Assembly: GCF_958979055.1 (NCBI RefSeq)
Contig: NC_084888.1
Location: 36,909,804 to 36,973,803 of the forward strand
DNA from: Alnus glutinosa
Lineage: Eukaryota > Streptophyta > Magnoliopsida > Fagales > Betulaceae
Direction of reading: 5' to 3'
DNA: 64,000 nucleotides
Shown: positions 11,538-24,400 of the stretch, in pieces
How the letters are laid out: every line of letters starts with the position of its first letter
Numbering within the stretch: position 1 is the stretch's first letter
The notes under the pieces: model-generated
Databases searched by the model: none
The model's input: the letters and a program-made list of their open reading frames with translations, nothing else
Told to the model about the DNA's origin: nothing
Made by a program: the position numbers and the translations under genes

Positions 11538-11854
11538 GGGTCCGTTTGGGTTTGCGATTTTCAAAAAGTGTTATTTAAAAATAGCGATTTTAAAATGTGC
11601 AATTTTAAAAAGTGATTTTTAAAAACACAATTAAGCGTTTGATAAAATTGCAGTTTGGCCATTAAAATCGCAGGTTAACCTTTTAAAATACTGCATTTTC
11701 AAAAAAGCACACAATTGCCTACGATTTAAATAAGCACTTTTCTACGTTTTCAAATCGCAATTTTTTAAAAACGCAGTTTTCAAACGGTTCATTTTCTGCG
11801 ATTTGGTTTAAAATCTCATTTTGTCTTTACGAAATTGCAATTCCAAACGCACCC
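11538..11854. mobile_element. Tourist-like MITE (PIF/Harbinger)
   Basis: The ends GGGTCCGTTTGG and CCAAACGCACCC form an imperfect inverted repeat of the common plant 'GGGTxCGTTTGG' type. They are bounded by the trinucleotide duplication TTA (11535-11537, 11855-11857). The interior repeats GCGATTTT-like strings in both orientations. The element is 317 bases and has no coding capacity. Confidence 0.8.
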
Positions 11855-12138
11855 TTATGCATCATATGAAGACTAACTTAAACCCTAAACCTAGACTAAT
11901 CCACAACAAGTTTTGATATTTTCCAAATTCAATCTATTTAAACTGATAGTTTACTTCAATATATTTTTAAAATTGCATATGATAATCATATTTATTTTGA
12001 ACACATGCATGCCAGTTTAATAGGCTAAATTAAAGAAACACTTTGTTGAGAATAGAATCATGAATAATGATATATAAAGGCCAAGATGGGCTATATCAGT
12101 TCCTGTGAGCACAAAGTTTTATCGAATTGGTTATGATG

Positions 12139-12141
<3 letters not shown>

Positions 12142-12178
<37 letters not shown>
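12142..12178 (+). repeat. (TC)n microsatellite
   Basis: About 18 uninterrupted TC units. Confidence 0.95.
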
Positions 12179-12180
<2 letters not shown>

Positions 12181-12842
12181 GCTTTCGTATAGTTGCCTTA
12201 GCTTGTAAAAAAAGCGATATTCCAACCATCAAAGTGACACCCGAAAGAAGTGAAGGGAGGCAGTACAGAAACAAGATGTTGGTGTCCTCACAGAAAAAGG
12301 GATTCCTTAGCCTTTACTTTTCTCAAACTTAAAGTTACTAATTATTCTGATTTCTTTAGGGTTTTTTTTTCATACAAATAGTTAACATCATTAAGAGCCT
12401 TAATTATGCATCAACTGCAGTTGGGCTAGCTGTTCTTGGGACAAAGTAATATAACAACTCACATGGAGATCACTGAGGAATAAAAAGATACGAGTTTGGG
12501 AATTCAATCATTTTTACATGAAATTAATTCATTTACGCCAACTTAAAACAAAATTATTAGGTGAGAGTGAGTGTGGAGTTGTGAACAACCTGATCACAAC
12601 GATTCTTACCATATAATCAGGCTTTTGGGATTACTTTTGTATTTAGTGGCCCACGATTAATAAAGTCTTAGAAAAAATAATAAACTAGAAGAAAAAGTAT
12701 ATACACTCTCCTTTTAACTATCTTGTAATTTGTAACGTATTCCATCCGTACAAAGAAATGACAAAAATACTTTTATAAAAATTTAAAAAATTAAAAAAAA
12801 TATATATCAATGAAATTTTTGTCAAATTTTTTTGCTGAGAAG

Positions 12843-12845
<3 letters not shown>

Positions 12846-12883
<38 letters not shown>
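12846..12883 (+). repeat. Poly-T tract, 38 bases
   Basis: An uninterrupted run of T, possibly the A-tail of a minus-strand retrocopy whose body is not recognisable. Confidence 0.9.
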
Positions 12884-12939
12884 CAAAAAGGAAAGTATTT
12901 TGCAACACATTGGTACACAATTTGAAAAAACATTGCAGC

Positions 12940-13110
12940 CAGAGGCGGAGCCGGCCTCCCCAACTTGGGAGGGCCAAATTGAAAAAAAACAAATTGGGGG
13001 GTCAAAATTAAAAAAATAAAATAGGGGTAAAATTTAATTTATTTTTCTTTTTTCTTTTCTTTTTTTAGTGAGAACCTTACGGTTGGGTAGGGGTGCAGGC
13101 CCCAAGCTCC
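12940..13110 (+). repeat. Dispersed repeat, 'GGGGCGGAGCC' family, copy 1
   Basis: The segment starts CAGAGGCGGAGCC, continues with GGGCCAAATTGAAAAAAAA and AATAGGGGTAAAA, and ends with GGTGCAGGCCCC. The same order of strings occurs at 60413-60580 and reversed at 51257-51425. CAG(G/A)GGCGGA ends suggest a non-autonomous hAT-like family, but no target duplication was found. Confidence 0.65.
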
Positions 13111-13414
13111 TTAGTGGCGGAGAGCCACTGATTGCAGCAATTGAAAGTTGGGAAAAGGAAAACATTGCAAATTATATATTGCTTGTTTAGTCTTGGGTGG
13201 TTATGTTTTATGGACTTTCCTAGATATACCAACTCCAGAAAATAACAAACAATCCACACCAAAGGTCCCAATGAAGTGAAATTAGGTATGACATATCAGA
13301 AAAAAAATAAAATAAAAGAAAAATGTGTTTGTGTTTCAATTATAGTCATATCATCTTTAATTTTGTTATATAAAAAAAAAAATATTTGACACACTTTCAT
13401 TTGAACAAAGTTTT

Positions 13415-13605
13415 TCTTTTTAACATAGTCTATTAAATTGACATTTGTCTTTAGAACATGTGATTTTCATGTACATTTTTAATAAAATTAACAGAACATG
13501 TGACATTTATCGTTAGAGCATGAAATTCAAATGCATGTGAAAATCGCATGCTCTAATAATAAATATTAATTTAAAAAATTAGATTGGAGAAAAATTATTT
13601 CTAAC
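13415..13605. repeat. Foldback repeat, 'TTAAATTGACAT' family
   Basis: The left part reads TCTATTAAATTGACATTTGT then AACATGTGATTTTCATG. The right part carries the reverse-complement elements (GCATGTGAAAATCGCATG, AAATATTAATTT, TTGGAGAAAAATT). Relatives lie in TBL introns at 15359-15499 and 16251-16345. Confidence 0.5.
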
Positions 13606-14128
13606 CTATTTTGAAGAACGTAACTGCAAAGTAACATAAAATTAAGATCTTTATCTGATGCCATTTTAACACTATCTGTCTCCATAGAATCTGGGCTTCT
13701 GTTGCCATTTTAACACTTTTCCCTGTTCAATCCTCCCCTTCCAGTCTCATAGACAGTAACACTCTGTCTACCATAAAGCCAGAGCACACCTCCATACCCT
13801 TCATCGGACTGAGATTGGGACCGACTTGGGAAAGCTTTGAAACTACTCCTCTCTCTCTCTCTCTCTCGTTGTTTGTCGAAGAAGGAGAAGGAAGTAGTTA
13901 GAGAAGGACTATAAGAAAATGAACTGAGAAAGACAAGTCTCCTTCCATCAAAAGGCAAACCAGTTTCTTGAAGACAAGACCATCTCACCAAACCCCAATT
14001 AAAGAAATTAAGCTTAATACAACCAACCCAAGTTTCTTTTTTTCTCTCTCATGTTGCTCATTTCTTTCTCTATATTTCCGTCTCTCTCCCATTTCTTCTC
14101 CCACCCCACCTCTGTGCCTCTCTCTCTC
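13606..14128 (+). promoter_or_regulatory. Upstream region and leader of the TBL gene
   Basis: A CT-rich run at about 13850-13867 and a second CT-rich stretch at 14040-14128 precede the start codon, which is common in plant promoters and leaders. No clear TATA box was identified. An ATG at 14051 is in frame with the main start and has no stop between them. Confidence 0.4.
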
Positions 14129-17100
14129 ATGCAGCCACCTCGCCGCAGAGGACCTCTGCTATTTTCCGATACAGGAGCGATGAAAGGCCGCAAGAACAAC
14201 AACCTCTCCGTAGTCGTTGTCGTATTTTCGGTATTCCTGTTCGGGGTCTTCATGTATAACGAAGACGTGAAGTCCATTGCAGAGTTTCCATTCTCAAGGC
14301 CTAAACAAGAAATCCAAGAAGAACCGTCCAAACCAACCGTGACCCCCCATCAAGAAACTAACAACAAGGACGACGTTGGCAATGGAGTTTCGGTTTCGAT
14401 GAAGTCGAGAACTAAACTCGAAAAATCCCAGGAAAATAAATCCGGGGAGAAACAGGACACGGTTGTCGATTTGAACTCGATATTAGGAAAGGAAGAGGAG
14501 CAAAAGATCGAATTTCCGGTTGTTGAGGAAGATGATGAAGATGTCGAATTGCCACCAGAAGAGTGCGATTTGTTTACAGGAGACTGGGTTTTCGATAACG
14601 TCACCCATCCTCTGTACAAAGAAGATGAATGCGAGTTTCTGACGGCCCAAGTGACTTGCATGAGGAACGGGAGAAAGGACTCTATGTATCAGAACTGGAA
14701 GTGGAAGCCCAGAGATTGTTCTTTGCCAAAGTTAGAGACTTTGAATTCTTGAATTCTTTCATATTCTTTTTTTTTTTTCTTTCTTTCTGTTTTTGGGGTT
14801 GTTGATTTATATGTTTGTGCTTATTATGGTTAATTTTGTGTGTTCGTGTCAAGGTTCAAAGCAAGATTGCTGCTTGAGAAGCTCAGAGGAAAGAGGCTTA
14901 TGTTTGTAGGAGACTCATTGAATAGGAATCAGTGGGAGTCCATGGTTTGTTTGGTTCAATCTGCTGTTCCTGCAGGCAGGAAGAGCTTGAAGAAATCTGG
15001 CTCCCTTTCTGTTTTCAGAATCGAGGTTCGTACCTCTTTCTCTCTCAGCTAGTTAAGAAATACTTTCTTTTTTGTTTTTCTAATGATGATAAATCATAAT
15101 GATGAGACACGAGTTTGCTTCTTATTGGTTCTTTATTGCTTTTTGCTTCACCCCAGATTGAGATAAGAATTCTTTGATGCATACATAGGCCCGCCAAGTT
15201 AGACCGAGAACATCGCCAATTCACTTGGCGTTTTCAAATGGACAAATAAACACAATTACACAAGCAATTGTGAATGTGTCCACAGGAGGCCTCTCACAAT
15301 TGGAGGGTTTCCTTTCACTTTCGGAGGCGAGATTGTAGGGACCTCGATCCAAATATTAGAGAAAATTTCTCAAATCTAGTTTATTAAATTGATATTTATC
15401 TTTACAACACGTGATTTTTACATGCATACGTATTCTAAAAACAAATATCAATTTACTAGACTGAATTAATAAATAAAAATAGGTTAAAATTTTTTCTCCC
15501 ATCTGGTTTGTAAAAAAATTCTGTCAGTTTTCAAATCTTAATGGGGTTAGAGGGAGGTCACGTAACAGAGATATGTCATGGTAGTTGGTGGACAAGAACT
15601 GGCATTGCTTTGGAATGCCGGCATGAACTTATAGTGAACACGTGTCAATTTGTAGGGCTATAATGCTACAGTGGAGTTTTATTGGGCTCCATTTTTAGTT
15701 GAGTCAAATTCAGACGATCCAAATATGCACAGCATATTGAATCGTATAATCATGCCTGAATCAATCAAGAAGCATGGAGTTAATTGGAAGAGCGTAGACT
15801 ACCTGATCTTCAACACGTACATCTGGTGGATGAACACTTTCAACATGAAAGTTCTGTAAGTGCTTACCTAATTTTGCTCCTTCTACGTGATTGATTTTAA
15901 TCAAGTAAAATCATTGAGATTGATTTCTTTTATTTGTTATCTGATGATGGAAAAGGCGAGGATCGTTCGATGAAGGGTCCACAGAGTACGATGAGATCGC
16001 ACGGCCAGCAGCGTATGCAAGAGTTTTGAGGACGTGGGCTCATTGGGTGGACCAAAATATAGATCCTAAACGGACAATGGTCTTCTTCAGCAGCATGTCT
16101 CCTCTGCATATCAAGTAATATTTAATTCTTTAATTTTATATTATCTAATGATTTACTGGGTCTCGGTTTTCATTTTTCTTTAAACGGAAACAATAAAACA
16201 TAATTTTGATAAACCAAGTAAGAGATCACTAATTACCTTGTAAATAACAAAAATTTTCTCCAACCCAGCCTATTAAATTGACATTTGTTATAAACTCTAA
16301 GAACATATGTCAGTTTAATAGATTGGGTACAAAGAATTTCATCCAACCCATTTCAAAGGAAAATGTTGTCCCCATGTAAATGACGTAGAATTAACCTATT
16401 TTGAAATGTTATAAACTATACGTTTACTCCATTTTTATCCCACTTTGAATGAGCCTTTGTTTTTTTTTTTTCTTTTAAAAAAAAAAAATTATTATTACTA
16501 AACCCTGCACGCCAGCATAATAGGTTAATTTTCCTTTCAATTTTTTATTCAAATCCAATTAGGCCTATGAGAATTGTTGAGAAATTGCACTGACCTCAGC
16601 CATTTACCTTCACTAATTATTGCATTTGGTGAGCCCCGGTGGTTGATAGTAGATACCGTGGGCCTGTGAGCTCTAAAAGTATGATGAGACCTCACCTAGG
16701 TCTTTTTCCGATTTTTGGTTGGTTTAACCACTATATTCTTCTTAATACTCCAATCATTATCATATTTTTGAAATTATTTATCCTTTTTGGGACCTTTCGG
16801 CAATTTAATAGGAGCGAGGACTGGAACAACCCGGATGGCATAAAGTGTGCTAAGGAGACCACCCCAGTTCTAAACATGTCCACCCACTTGGAAGTAGGCA
16901 CGGATCGAAGGCTTCTTGTTATTGCAAGCAATGTGACAAAATCAATGAAAGTAGGCGTCCACTTCATAAACATCACCACCCTTTCTGAGTACCGAAAAGA
17001 TGCACACACCTCGGTCCACACCATCCGTCAAGGCAAGATGCTAACAAAAGAACAACAGGCTGACCCGGCCACCTATGCAGATTGCATCCATTGGTGTCTT

Positions 17101-17160
17101 CCCGGGTTGCCCGACACATGGAACGAGTTCCTCTACACACGTATTATCTCAAAATCTTGA
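14129..17160 (+). CDS. Trichome birefringence-like protein, ESKIMO1 clade (probable xylan O-acetyltransferase)
   Basis: Five exons, 14129-14730, 14854-15025, 15656-15855, 15956-16114 and 16812-17160, join in frame into 493 residues. The protein is a single-pass type II Golgi protein, with a hydrophobic segment at residues 26-44. A variable acidic stem (to about residue 165) is followed by the TBL domain ([23 protein letters not shown]). The DUF231/PC-esterase catalytic part then begins. Catalytic motifs are GDS at 220-222 ([12 protein letters not shown]) and D-x-x-H at 468-471 (DCIHWCLPG). Residues [19 protein letters not shown] match my memory of ESK1/TBL29 and relatives, which acetylate xylan for secondary walls. 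I chose MQPPRRR as the start because clade members begin this way. An in-frame ATG at 14051 and a later one at 14180 are alternatives. The exact paralogue (TBL28, 29 or 30) is inferred from order: EM6 and PP2C genes lie downstream here and in Arabidopsis. Confidence 0.92.
15359..15499. mobile_element. Foldback MITE in TBL intron 2
   Basis: Near-palindromic: GAGAAAATTTCTC and TTTATTAAATTGATATTT on the left mirror AAATATCAATTTACTAGA and AAAATTTTTTCTC on the right. A related copy lies in intron 4 at 16251-16345, with the pair CCTATTAAATTGACAT / ATGTCAGTTTAATAGATTGG. Confidence 0.6.
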
Positions 17161-18443
17161 CGTGCAAATTCATAACTATTGTCCATCCATTAATTTTTTT
17201 GTTGGGTTCACTCCCATCTCAGTTTTTGTTCCCCTTGTAAGCCCATGTAATTTCCCTTCAATTTACTCCTTTAGCTTTCTAGGGCCTTGATTCTAGGGTT
17301 GAACCATTGAATTTTTTGGGTTCTGCTCATTTGGTAGGTGGGAGTTAAGCATGCCAGATTTCTGCCAACTAGGCAAAATTTGCCTAAGAGAGACCAAAAA
17401 ATGGGCAGTTGACACACCTATCGGAATTGTTCAATGCATACCAAAGAAAATAAAATAACTACAAATTGTATGTAAAGCACAATTGCTTGGTTTTGCATAT
17501 TTACTTTTGTCTCCGTTCAAGTCCAAATCTAGGTCCATGACGGATTGGATAAAGATCTCTATTATTAAGCAGCCCAAATTTGGGCAACTTAAGAGAAGGG
17601 ACTATAGCACCCACCTGTCCTGAGCGGCCTAGGATGCAGAACCCAACTATCTAGGGCAAGTGAGACCTACAACCCTCTTTCTTAAGCTGCCCAAATATCT
17701 AAGAAATTCAGGTAGCCTAATAACTGGATATCCCAATTCTTACGAATCAACCCAATGGTCAATTCCAGTGGGAACCAAACCTATGTAATTTTGCCACCCT
17801 AAGTTGTGGCATTCGTCCAATCTCCATGAAAATTTCGCTACCACAAGTCTAGTCATTGTTTCATAACTTGGGCAGACGTTGTTTCATAACTTGGGAACAA
17901 GTCTAGTCACATACTACGAATGACTTGGATACAACACAGCAACAACGCTCAGCCCCACACACAAATTGCTGGTGACAATCTGATACACTGCCCATTTCTT
18001 CCCTCTTATTAAGCTCAATTACAAAAAACTGAAAACAACCATACAAGAGGAAGTTACCAGGACATGGAAACAGCCTCACGGCATACATGTATAACATGTG
18101 ATCGGAATAGATACAAAAAAAAATAAAAATAAAAAATCAACCATACTGAAACAAAAAACCAGTAATAATTACTAGAAGACAGCCATGGCAATGGTAAAGA
18201 GTATGGGTAAATAGCGTGGCTGCACCTACTGGTGGTGGAGCTGCGGTGGAACCATGTGTTCTGCTTGAAGGAGCTTTCGCGGTGCCACAAGATGGCTGCC
18301 TGGGCTGGAAAGTGGAGAGGCGGTGCTGCTGCTAGTGACGTTAATGGCTAGTTTTTGACCTAAGTCGCAGTGGTAGTTGTAGATGCTTGTGAAGTAATGC
18401 TCGCCGGTTGTCTAGCTATCACCCTCAAGACATAATGCAGGAC
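17161..18443. other. Convergent intergenic region between TBL and APC1
   Basis: Both flanking genes end here, so it holds the two 3' untranslated regions. A small local duplication of TTGTTTCATAACTTGGG lies at about 17857-17897, inside a repeated CAAGTCTAGTCA. I see no coding sequence and no element with clear ends. Confidence 0.45.
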
Positions 18444-21400
18444 TCACACTGCTGACTGACAAGAAGACAAGTACTCGTCTATCTCACCAATAGCGACGAT
18501 GTGAGTGCTGGGAAATAACAAACGCAAGAAGGGAATCAAAGATGACGACATGAGCTTGGGTTTGATTTTCTCGACTGCTATCTTGATCACAGATGGAGCT
18601 GGTACCCCAAACCACTGAAGGTACCATGAAAGAAGTATTGAACCTTTCTCTCCCTGAGATCCCCCAATTGGCCACCTTCCAGAGTTCAAATAATTACCGA
18701 AATCATCCTTCAATGCTGGAGAACAATTTAGGAGCTCGTCCACCCGCTTCCTAAGAGACCCTATAAATTTAGATTGAACAATGCCACCTCTAGAAGTGGT
18801 CAATCTTCCACTTAACAGAGCCTCAGCGTAGGTCAGTGCAAGCTGTAAGCAGAAACAGGCAGTGAAAAATTATTCCCTTGATAATTCGTGAATAAAACTA
18901 GAGATCGCCATAAATACCGAGCAAACTAAATGTGGAAAAGAAACAGATCCGTAATGAATGGCAACTGTTCAGCAAATCCAACTAATCCCAAGTCAATCAA
19001 CAATCAACCAGCAACAGTTCTTTTTCTGACAAAAGGCAGCATTGACACAATTATCCAATTCTTAGAGGTACAAGTACATAGAAACATGTAGCCATAACCA
19101 TCTAATTATTATCTTATACAGCTCTCTCAATAAAAGATGATAGAAGAAATCAGAAACCAGGGTGTTTGATGGGGTTTCTACTGTATTTTGTGGGGGTGTT
19201 TCTACTGTATTTGGATGGGTTTCTACTGTATTTTGGGTGTTTGATTGGGGTTCTACAGTATTTTGGGTTTCTTATGGGTTTTGGAAGTTATGGGTGCTTA
19301 GGTTCTCGTGAGTTTTCTTGGGTTCTCTTTTGTGGGTTAGCAAAGTTGTTCCTGTGCAGACATCCTGTGTACTTAGGGGTGCCTTACGCTTTTTTAATAA
19401 AATTTTCTTACTTAAAAAAAAATAAATAAATAAATAAATCAGAAACCAGGAAAGAGTAGATCCAAATCTCAATTAGAGACATCACCAACCATAAAGCCTC
19501 TATAAAAAGGATGAACTCAGTAAGAAATATGCAGAACTATTGTAACCTTTGTACGATACAAATATATTCATTGAGCTATACATTGAAACTAAATCATTCA
19601 ATTATACAGTGATCAACCAGCTTGCTTGAAATTTATACCGATGTACATATTTTAAAAGGTGATTCACATTACTAATTCTAAAAGCACCAAATAAAAAAGG
19701 AGGAAAGGGGTAAAGAAATGTTTAAACATTGATAGTGAGAATCTCTAAATTAACTTAGGAATGCATATGGAACATTAAAAAAATAATAATAATAAATAAG
19801 GTTCAGATCATATCTTGAATAAGAAAATTTCCAGTAAAATCGTAATTGGGGATACTACTCATTGTGACTTCAAATGTAAGCGGCTTCTGTCAGAGAGGCC
19901 ATCTCAATTGGTAGGCATGTTAAGAACTTATGAACCATTATCAGCATGCCTGGATTGTTTTCAAGTAATTTTTAGTCTTGAGATAGTAAGCATACTAAAT
20001 GACACATTGAAAGTGCGGGCACTCTGAAAAAACTTCAATGTTCCATTTCAGTTGCATTAATGTATTTCGTCCCAAGTAGTACACAATTTTCTTTGTTTCT
20101 TTCTTTTATTGATGGATTGTAAGTTACACAAAGCACCCAGTGGGTCATCAACCCATGATCTCAAAACAAATATCATCTTTTCATCCTTTCTCTTCTTTTT
20201 TCCTAATTGGATCTTTATAAGGGGGTCGTAACTTAGATTTGTGACAAAGTTTCAGACGAAAAGGAAGGATCTTTATCTGAATTTTGTCAGTTAACCAGTT
20301 TTTCAGAAATTATTTTTCTGACTATTAAAAGCTATTATAGGTGCATTACATGGATTTCTTTATTCCAATACTGTAAATCCTCGGACCATTCAGGAAATTG
20401 AAATAATAGTATACAAAGAATATTTTTAGCTATTATTAATGAAGGTGATACAATATATTTTCTAAGTATTGATTGGATTACTAATAAAAAATCCTTGACC
20501 TTGTTCTTGTAATGGAGAAAATGCCATGAAAATGTACATCCATTGTGTAAACTTCTTCCAATCATGATAGCTATACATTCCATTAATGATAAATAATAAC
20601 AAAGTAATAGTAGAAAAGAGCAAAAAAAATTAAAAGGTGCGAAATCAATGATATGATCAATTATTGACCAAAGCTTAATTAATGACCCAAAGTGAAACAA
20701 TAAAATGAAACAGCTGAGATCCTGGCCCTACAAAATAAATTTGTCCTCCGGTTCCATATTAAAAAGAACCAGAACTGGCACCAATATTGTGAGTCAAGTC
20801 ATGATCTCTGCTTCAGGTGACCTAAATGTAACAATCCAGCATCCAATACCAAGTAATACATACAGCTAAGTATTAATAGTATATGCATACATTTCCACAT
20901 CAGTTAAAAGGTCAAAAATCATCCGAGGCTATATATAAAAACTTGTTATAATTATTATTTCAATGGGGTAATTCGGTTTTATCTATCCAAATCCGAATCC
21001 AATCTGATTACAATCAAATATTAAGAGATTCATTTAAATTTGTATCGTCAAAACTGGTTCGATATGATAATAAAATCTCAGCTGGGTCCAATTTGGATTG
21101 GATCCTCCCAACCACTAGTCCAATTTTGGTTTCTTATCAACTTAAAAGCAGAAATCTAGTTGTTTCAGCACATACCCAAAGAAATTTGTGCAATATCTTG
21201 ATTTTCAGAATATTGACTTGGTTCAATTAGAAGAACTGCTAGAACTTCGGGAACGTACCTTTAGACTAGAGATAAAGAGTGAGTCAACAAAAACAACAGT
21301 ACCACTGGTAACTTGATCAGCCATAGATGCAATTGTCGTGTATAATGACAAATAGACCTGCACAATATCACGGCACGAAGAAAAGTGAAGTTTCCATAAA

Positions 21401-24400
21401 GTAGGAAATGCAATCTGGCAAGCATTCAATAAAATGATGCAAGCATAAACAAGTTACATTTATTCCATCAAAGAAAAACTAAAGGTCTATTTGGTAAAGT
21501 TTCAAGAAGTGTTTTGGGTTTTGAGAAGAGTTTTGAAAAAGGTGAAAATTGAAAATTGATTTGGTGGGAGCCACGTTTGAAAAATGACTTGTATATGGGG
21601 TCCACAGAAGACATTTTGACTCAAATAATCACAAGATAACAACACTTTTATGCTACCACTATCAGGCGAACTAACTTGGTTATTCGTTAAACTGTAGAAG
21701 GCACAGAAATTTGCTCGTCCTTGCCAAATTTTATAGTTACCTGTAGAAGAGCTGGTCTGTCCTTGCTCACGCACTCAAATAATACTTGCAAGCAAAATTC
21801 CTGGAAATCAACATCAGATCTGCAAAGATTTTCAATGAGCAGAATAAAGAAAAAAAAGAAATGAATCCTCTGCTTAAGGTGAGAAAAAGAAAAGATAGCA
21901 GCATAATATGTAACTCAGTTAGCACTATTCTGATAACTCTTGACATGTTCAATTAGAAGGCTGATTCATTCTACAGCAAGTGCAGATTTTAGCAATCCAT
22001 AACCAAGTTAAGCATTGCATACATGAAATACTTTTGTACCAATCCACTCTATGATGTACTGCTCATTTGTTCCAAACTTCTATTCCATATCAAAATTAAG
22101 TGTTTGGTTATTCTCAACTTTCAGCAATTTTACCTACTATAAGCATATTTCATGTGTACGTATATATGTATTCATCTACATTTGTGTTAGTCAAATCAAG
22201 AATAATAATCGAACTGGGAGAGCTTGCCAGGATGGCTTGGTTCCATTTCTTTAGCAACTTTCAGCAATGTCAGTTATTCTACACCTTGTTGGAAACTAGT
22301 ATCAATCTGCACTATTCGTATGTTATTGAAAAATATTCTTAATTTATTATATTTGGGGCTTATCTTTAAATCCAATAAGTTACTAGATCTCTTGAATAAT
22401 CCTCTCATTCTTAGCCAATTAAAATGGAACCCCAAATGTTTCCATTGGGAAAAATAATTACCAATAAAATGCAGTTCTGAACTGCATTGTCGCATTAAAT
22501 ATTCTTAGAAGGCAATGCTCAAACATGCTGTAATGAAACAAAATTCATTGCCTTGAATTCCTGAACTTTGAAATGGTTTACTGTTCATGATCATCGTATA
22601 TGTAAATATAATACAAGGAGAAAACAAATATACAAGCAACCTTATCTCTAGAAAAAACAAGAACATGAGTAAATTTCACAAAAGACCAACATTAGAGGGC
22701 TCTTAAATCCGAGAAATCAAAAGCAACAAGGCTGCTTAAACTAGAGGTGAATACAAATATACTTGCCTGCTATTCCAGGAAGGGTCACAGCAGAGTTGTG
22801 CAAAAGCTATTAAGCTAGGATCAGAGGAGAAGGTACTGACCAACTGATCAACTGTTACAGAACTAGGCCCATTGCAATGGACAGTACTTGTAGAGCTTGT
22901 CAAGCCAAATACCTGGATTAAAGATCACTTGATACCCACTGAATGATCTTAGATAAAGCAGTAAATTGTCTATATATGGAAAATTACCAACCTTGTGCAT
23001 TGCCCGGGATAGCAGAGACTGACAGCCCACAGGATCATCAACATACGAACAAGCGGCAACCTTTCGTTTGACATACAGAATGCCAGAATTAAATGGGTTA
23101 TTCTTGTCCCTGAAAGTCCACCAAGGTTTATCTGTTGAAAAATAAAAATTTAATCTATCAGAAGCATCTTAAATTACAATGAAGTAATCAAAGCAGAACA
23201 GTGGTTTATCTGTTAGACATTAACATGAAAAAAAAGAAAAAAAAAAGATTCAAAGGAGTGGAATCCAACTACCTTCAGGGTGAAGTTCTATTACTTGAGG
23301 CCAGTACCGAGGGCCGCAAACACGTATTGTCTTCAACTGCAAGCAGCATATCAAATAATCCTTTAGTCCCAAAATAACTTTCCCCGGTACAACAAATTTA
23401 GCTGAGAAGATTCTATCCAAGGTCAATCAACCATGAGAAATGCGCAAGGGAAAGGAAATCAAAAGGAATGTGCAACTCCACATGCAAGTCCACTAGATTT
23501 CCCACAAAAGATTCTGATTTTAGTTGAGGGGGAGAGCAAGATAAGGAATTATGTATATCCTGCAGAGTTTCTTTATGAACGTATGGAACTTACCACAGCA
23601 CGTTCTGGCAGAAGGCAAGGGGTAACCTCACAAAAACTTGTTTCTGCATAATGTTCAGTCTCCCTAGTAGTAACTTCAAGAGGGGCATACACCGGTAGAC
23701 CAGTGTCAACATCAACTGTCTGGACCCAGCGAGCCTCGGTAGCAAGGACGTACAAGTGACGGAATGCCTGGATATAAACTTGCTTCAGAAAAACAAATAA
23801 CAGTAACAATTGGATAAAGTAGGAAGGGGAGAAGCGTGCTTCAAGCCTACCATCACAAATCATAGATGCAATACTTTGGGCCTCTGCATCAAATTAATCT
23901 TAAAGAATTGCTATTATTAAAAAATCTAACAGGCTAACCATATTCCTTCCACAAAATAGGTAGGAAAAGTTTCACATTTTCTGGAATTGAAAAAAGATAA
24001 CAATTAAATTAATCATGACTAAGAAATATTCAGAAATACAAACTGGCAATCAAACAGAGAAAAAGAGAAGGTTGAGGGTCAGAGGTTCGACCAGGGTCAA
24101 ACAGCGATGCTAAATATAATAGGTAGTACATTTTACTTTGATCAATCAAAAGTTTGTTAATAAATAAATATTTATATATACTTACATTCATCGAGCTCAT
24201 GTAATATATAATCATATTAAAGTTTTTGCCATATTACAACAAGGTCCTTAGTAGCTTGGTGGAAGGTAATTTAATATTAAGTTTGCGGCACGGGTTCGAA
24301 TTCACTAAGATGACCATCCAAGGATACAATGTGGGCACCCAAAGGGCGATTGGTAAGATTCTCCTTTAATTGGCAGACTTGAAGTCTGAAATCACATGTT

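Noticed and set aside
12105..12332. Possible short coding exon around the (TC)n repeat
   Set aside because: The frame runs through the microsatellite as Ser-Leu repeats, and the flanks show no recognised protein.
13710..13991. Minus-strand frame of 93 codons before the TBL gene
   Set aside because: It lies over the CT-rich promoter or leader of TBL and encodes a repeat-driven Arg/Glu run. No family was recognised.
21480..21640. A Tourist-like MITE in APC1 intron 35
   Set aside because: A TATTTGGTAAAG-type left end is suggestive, but no matching right end or target duplication was found.
24252..24303. A tRNA gene
   Set aside because: Only the internal promoter boxes are present. No acceptor stem or anticodon arm can be formed.
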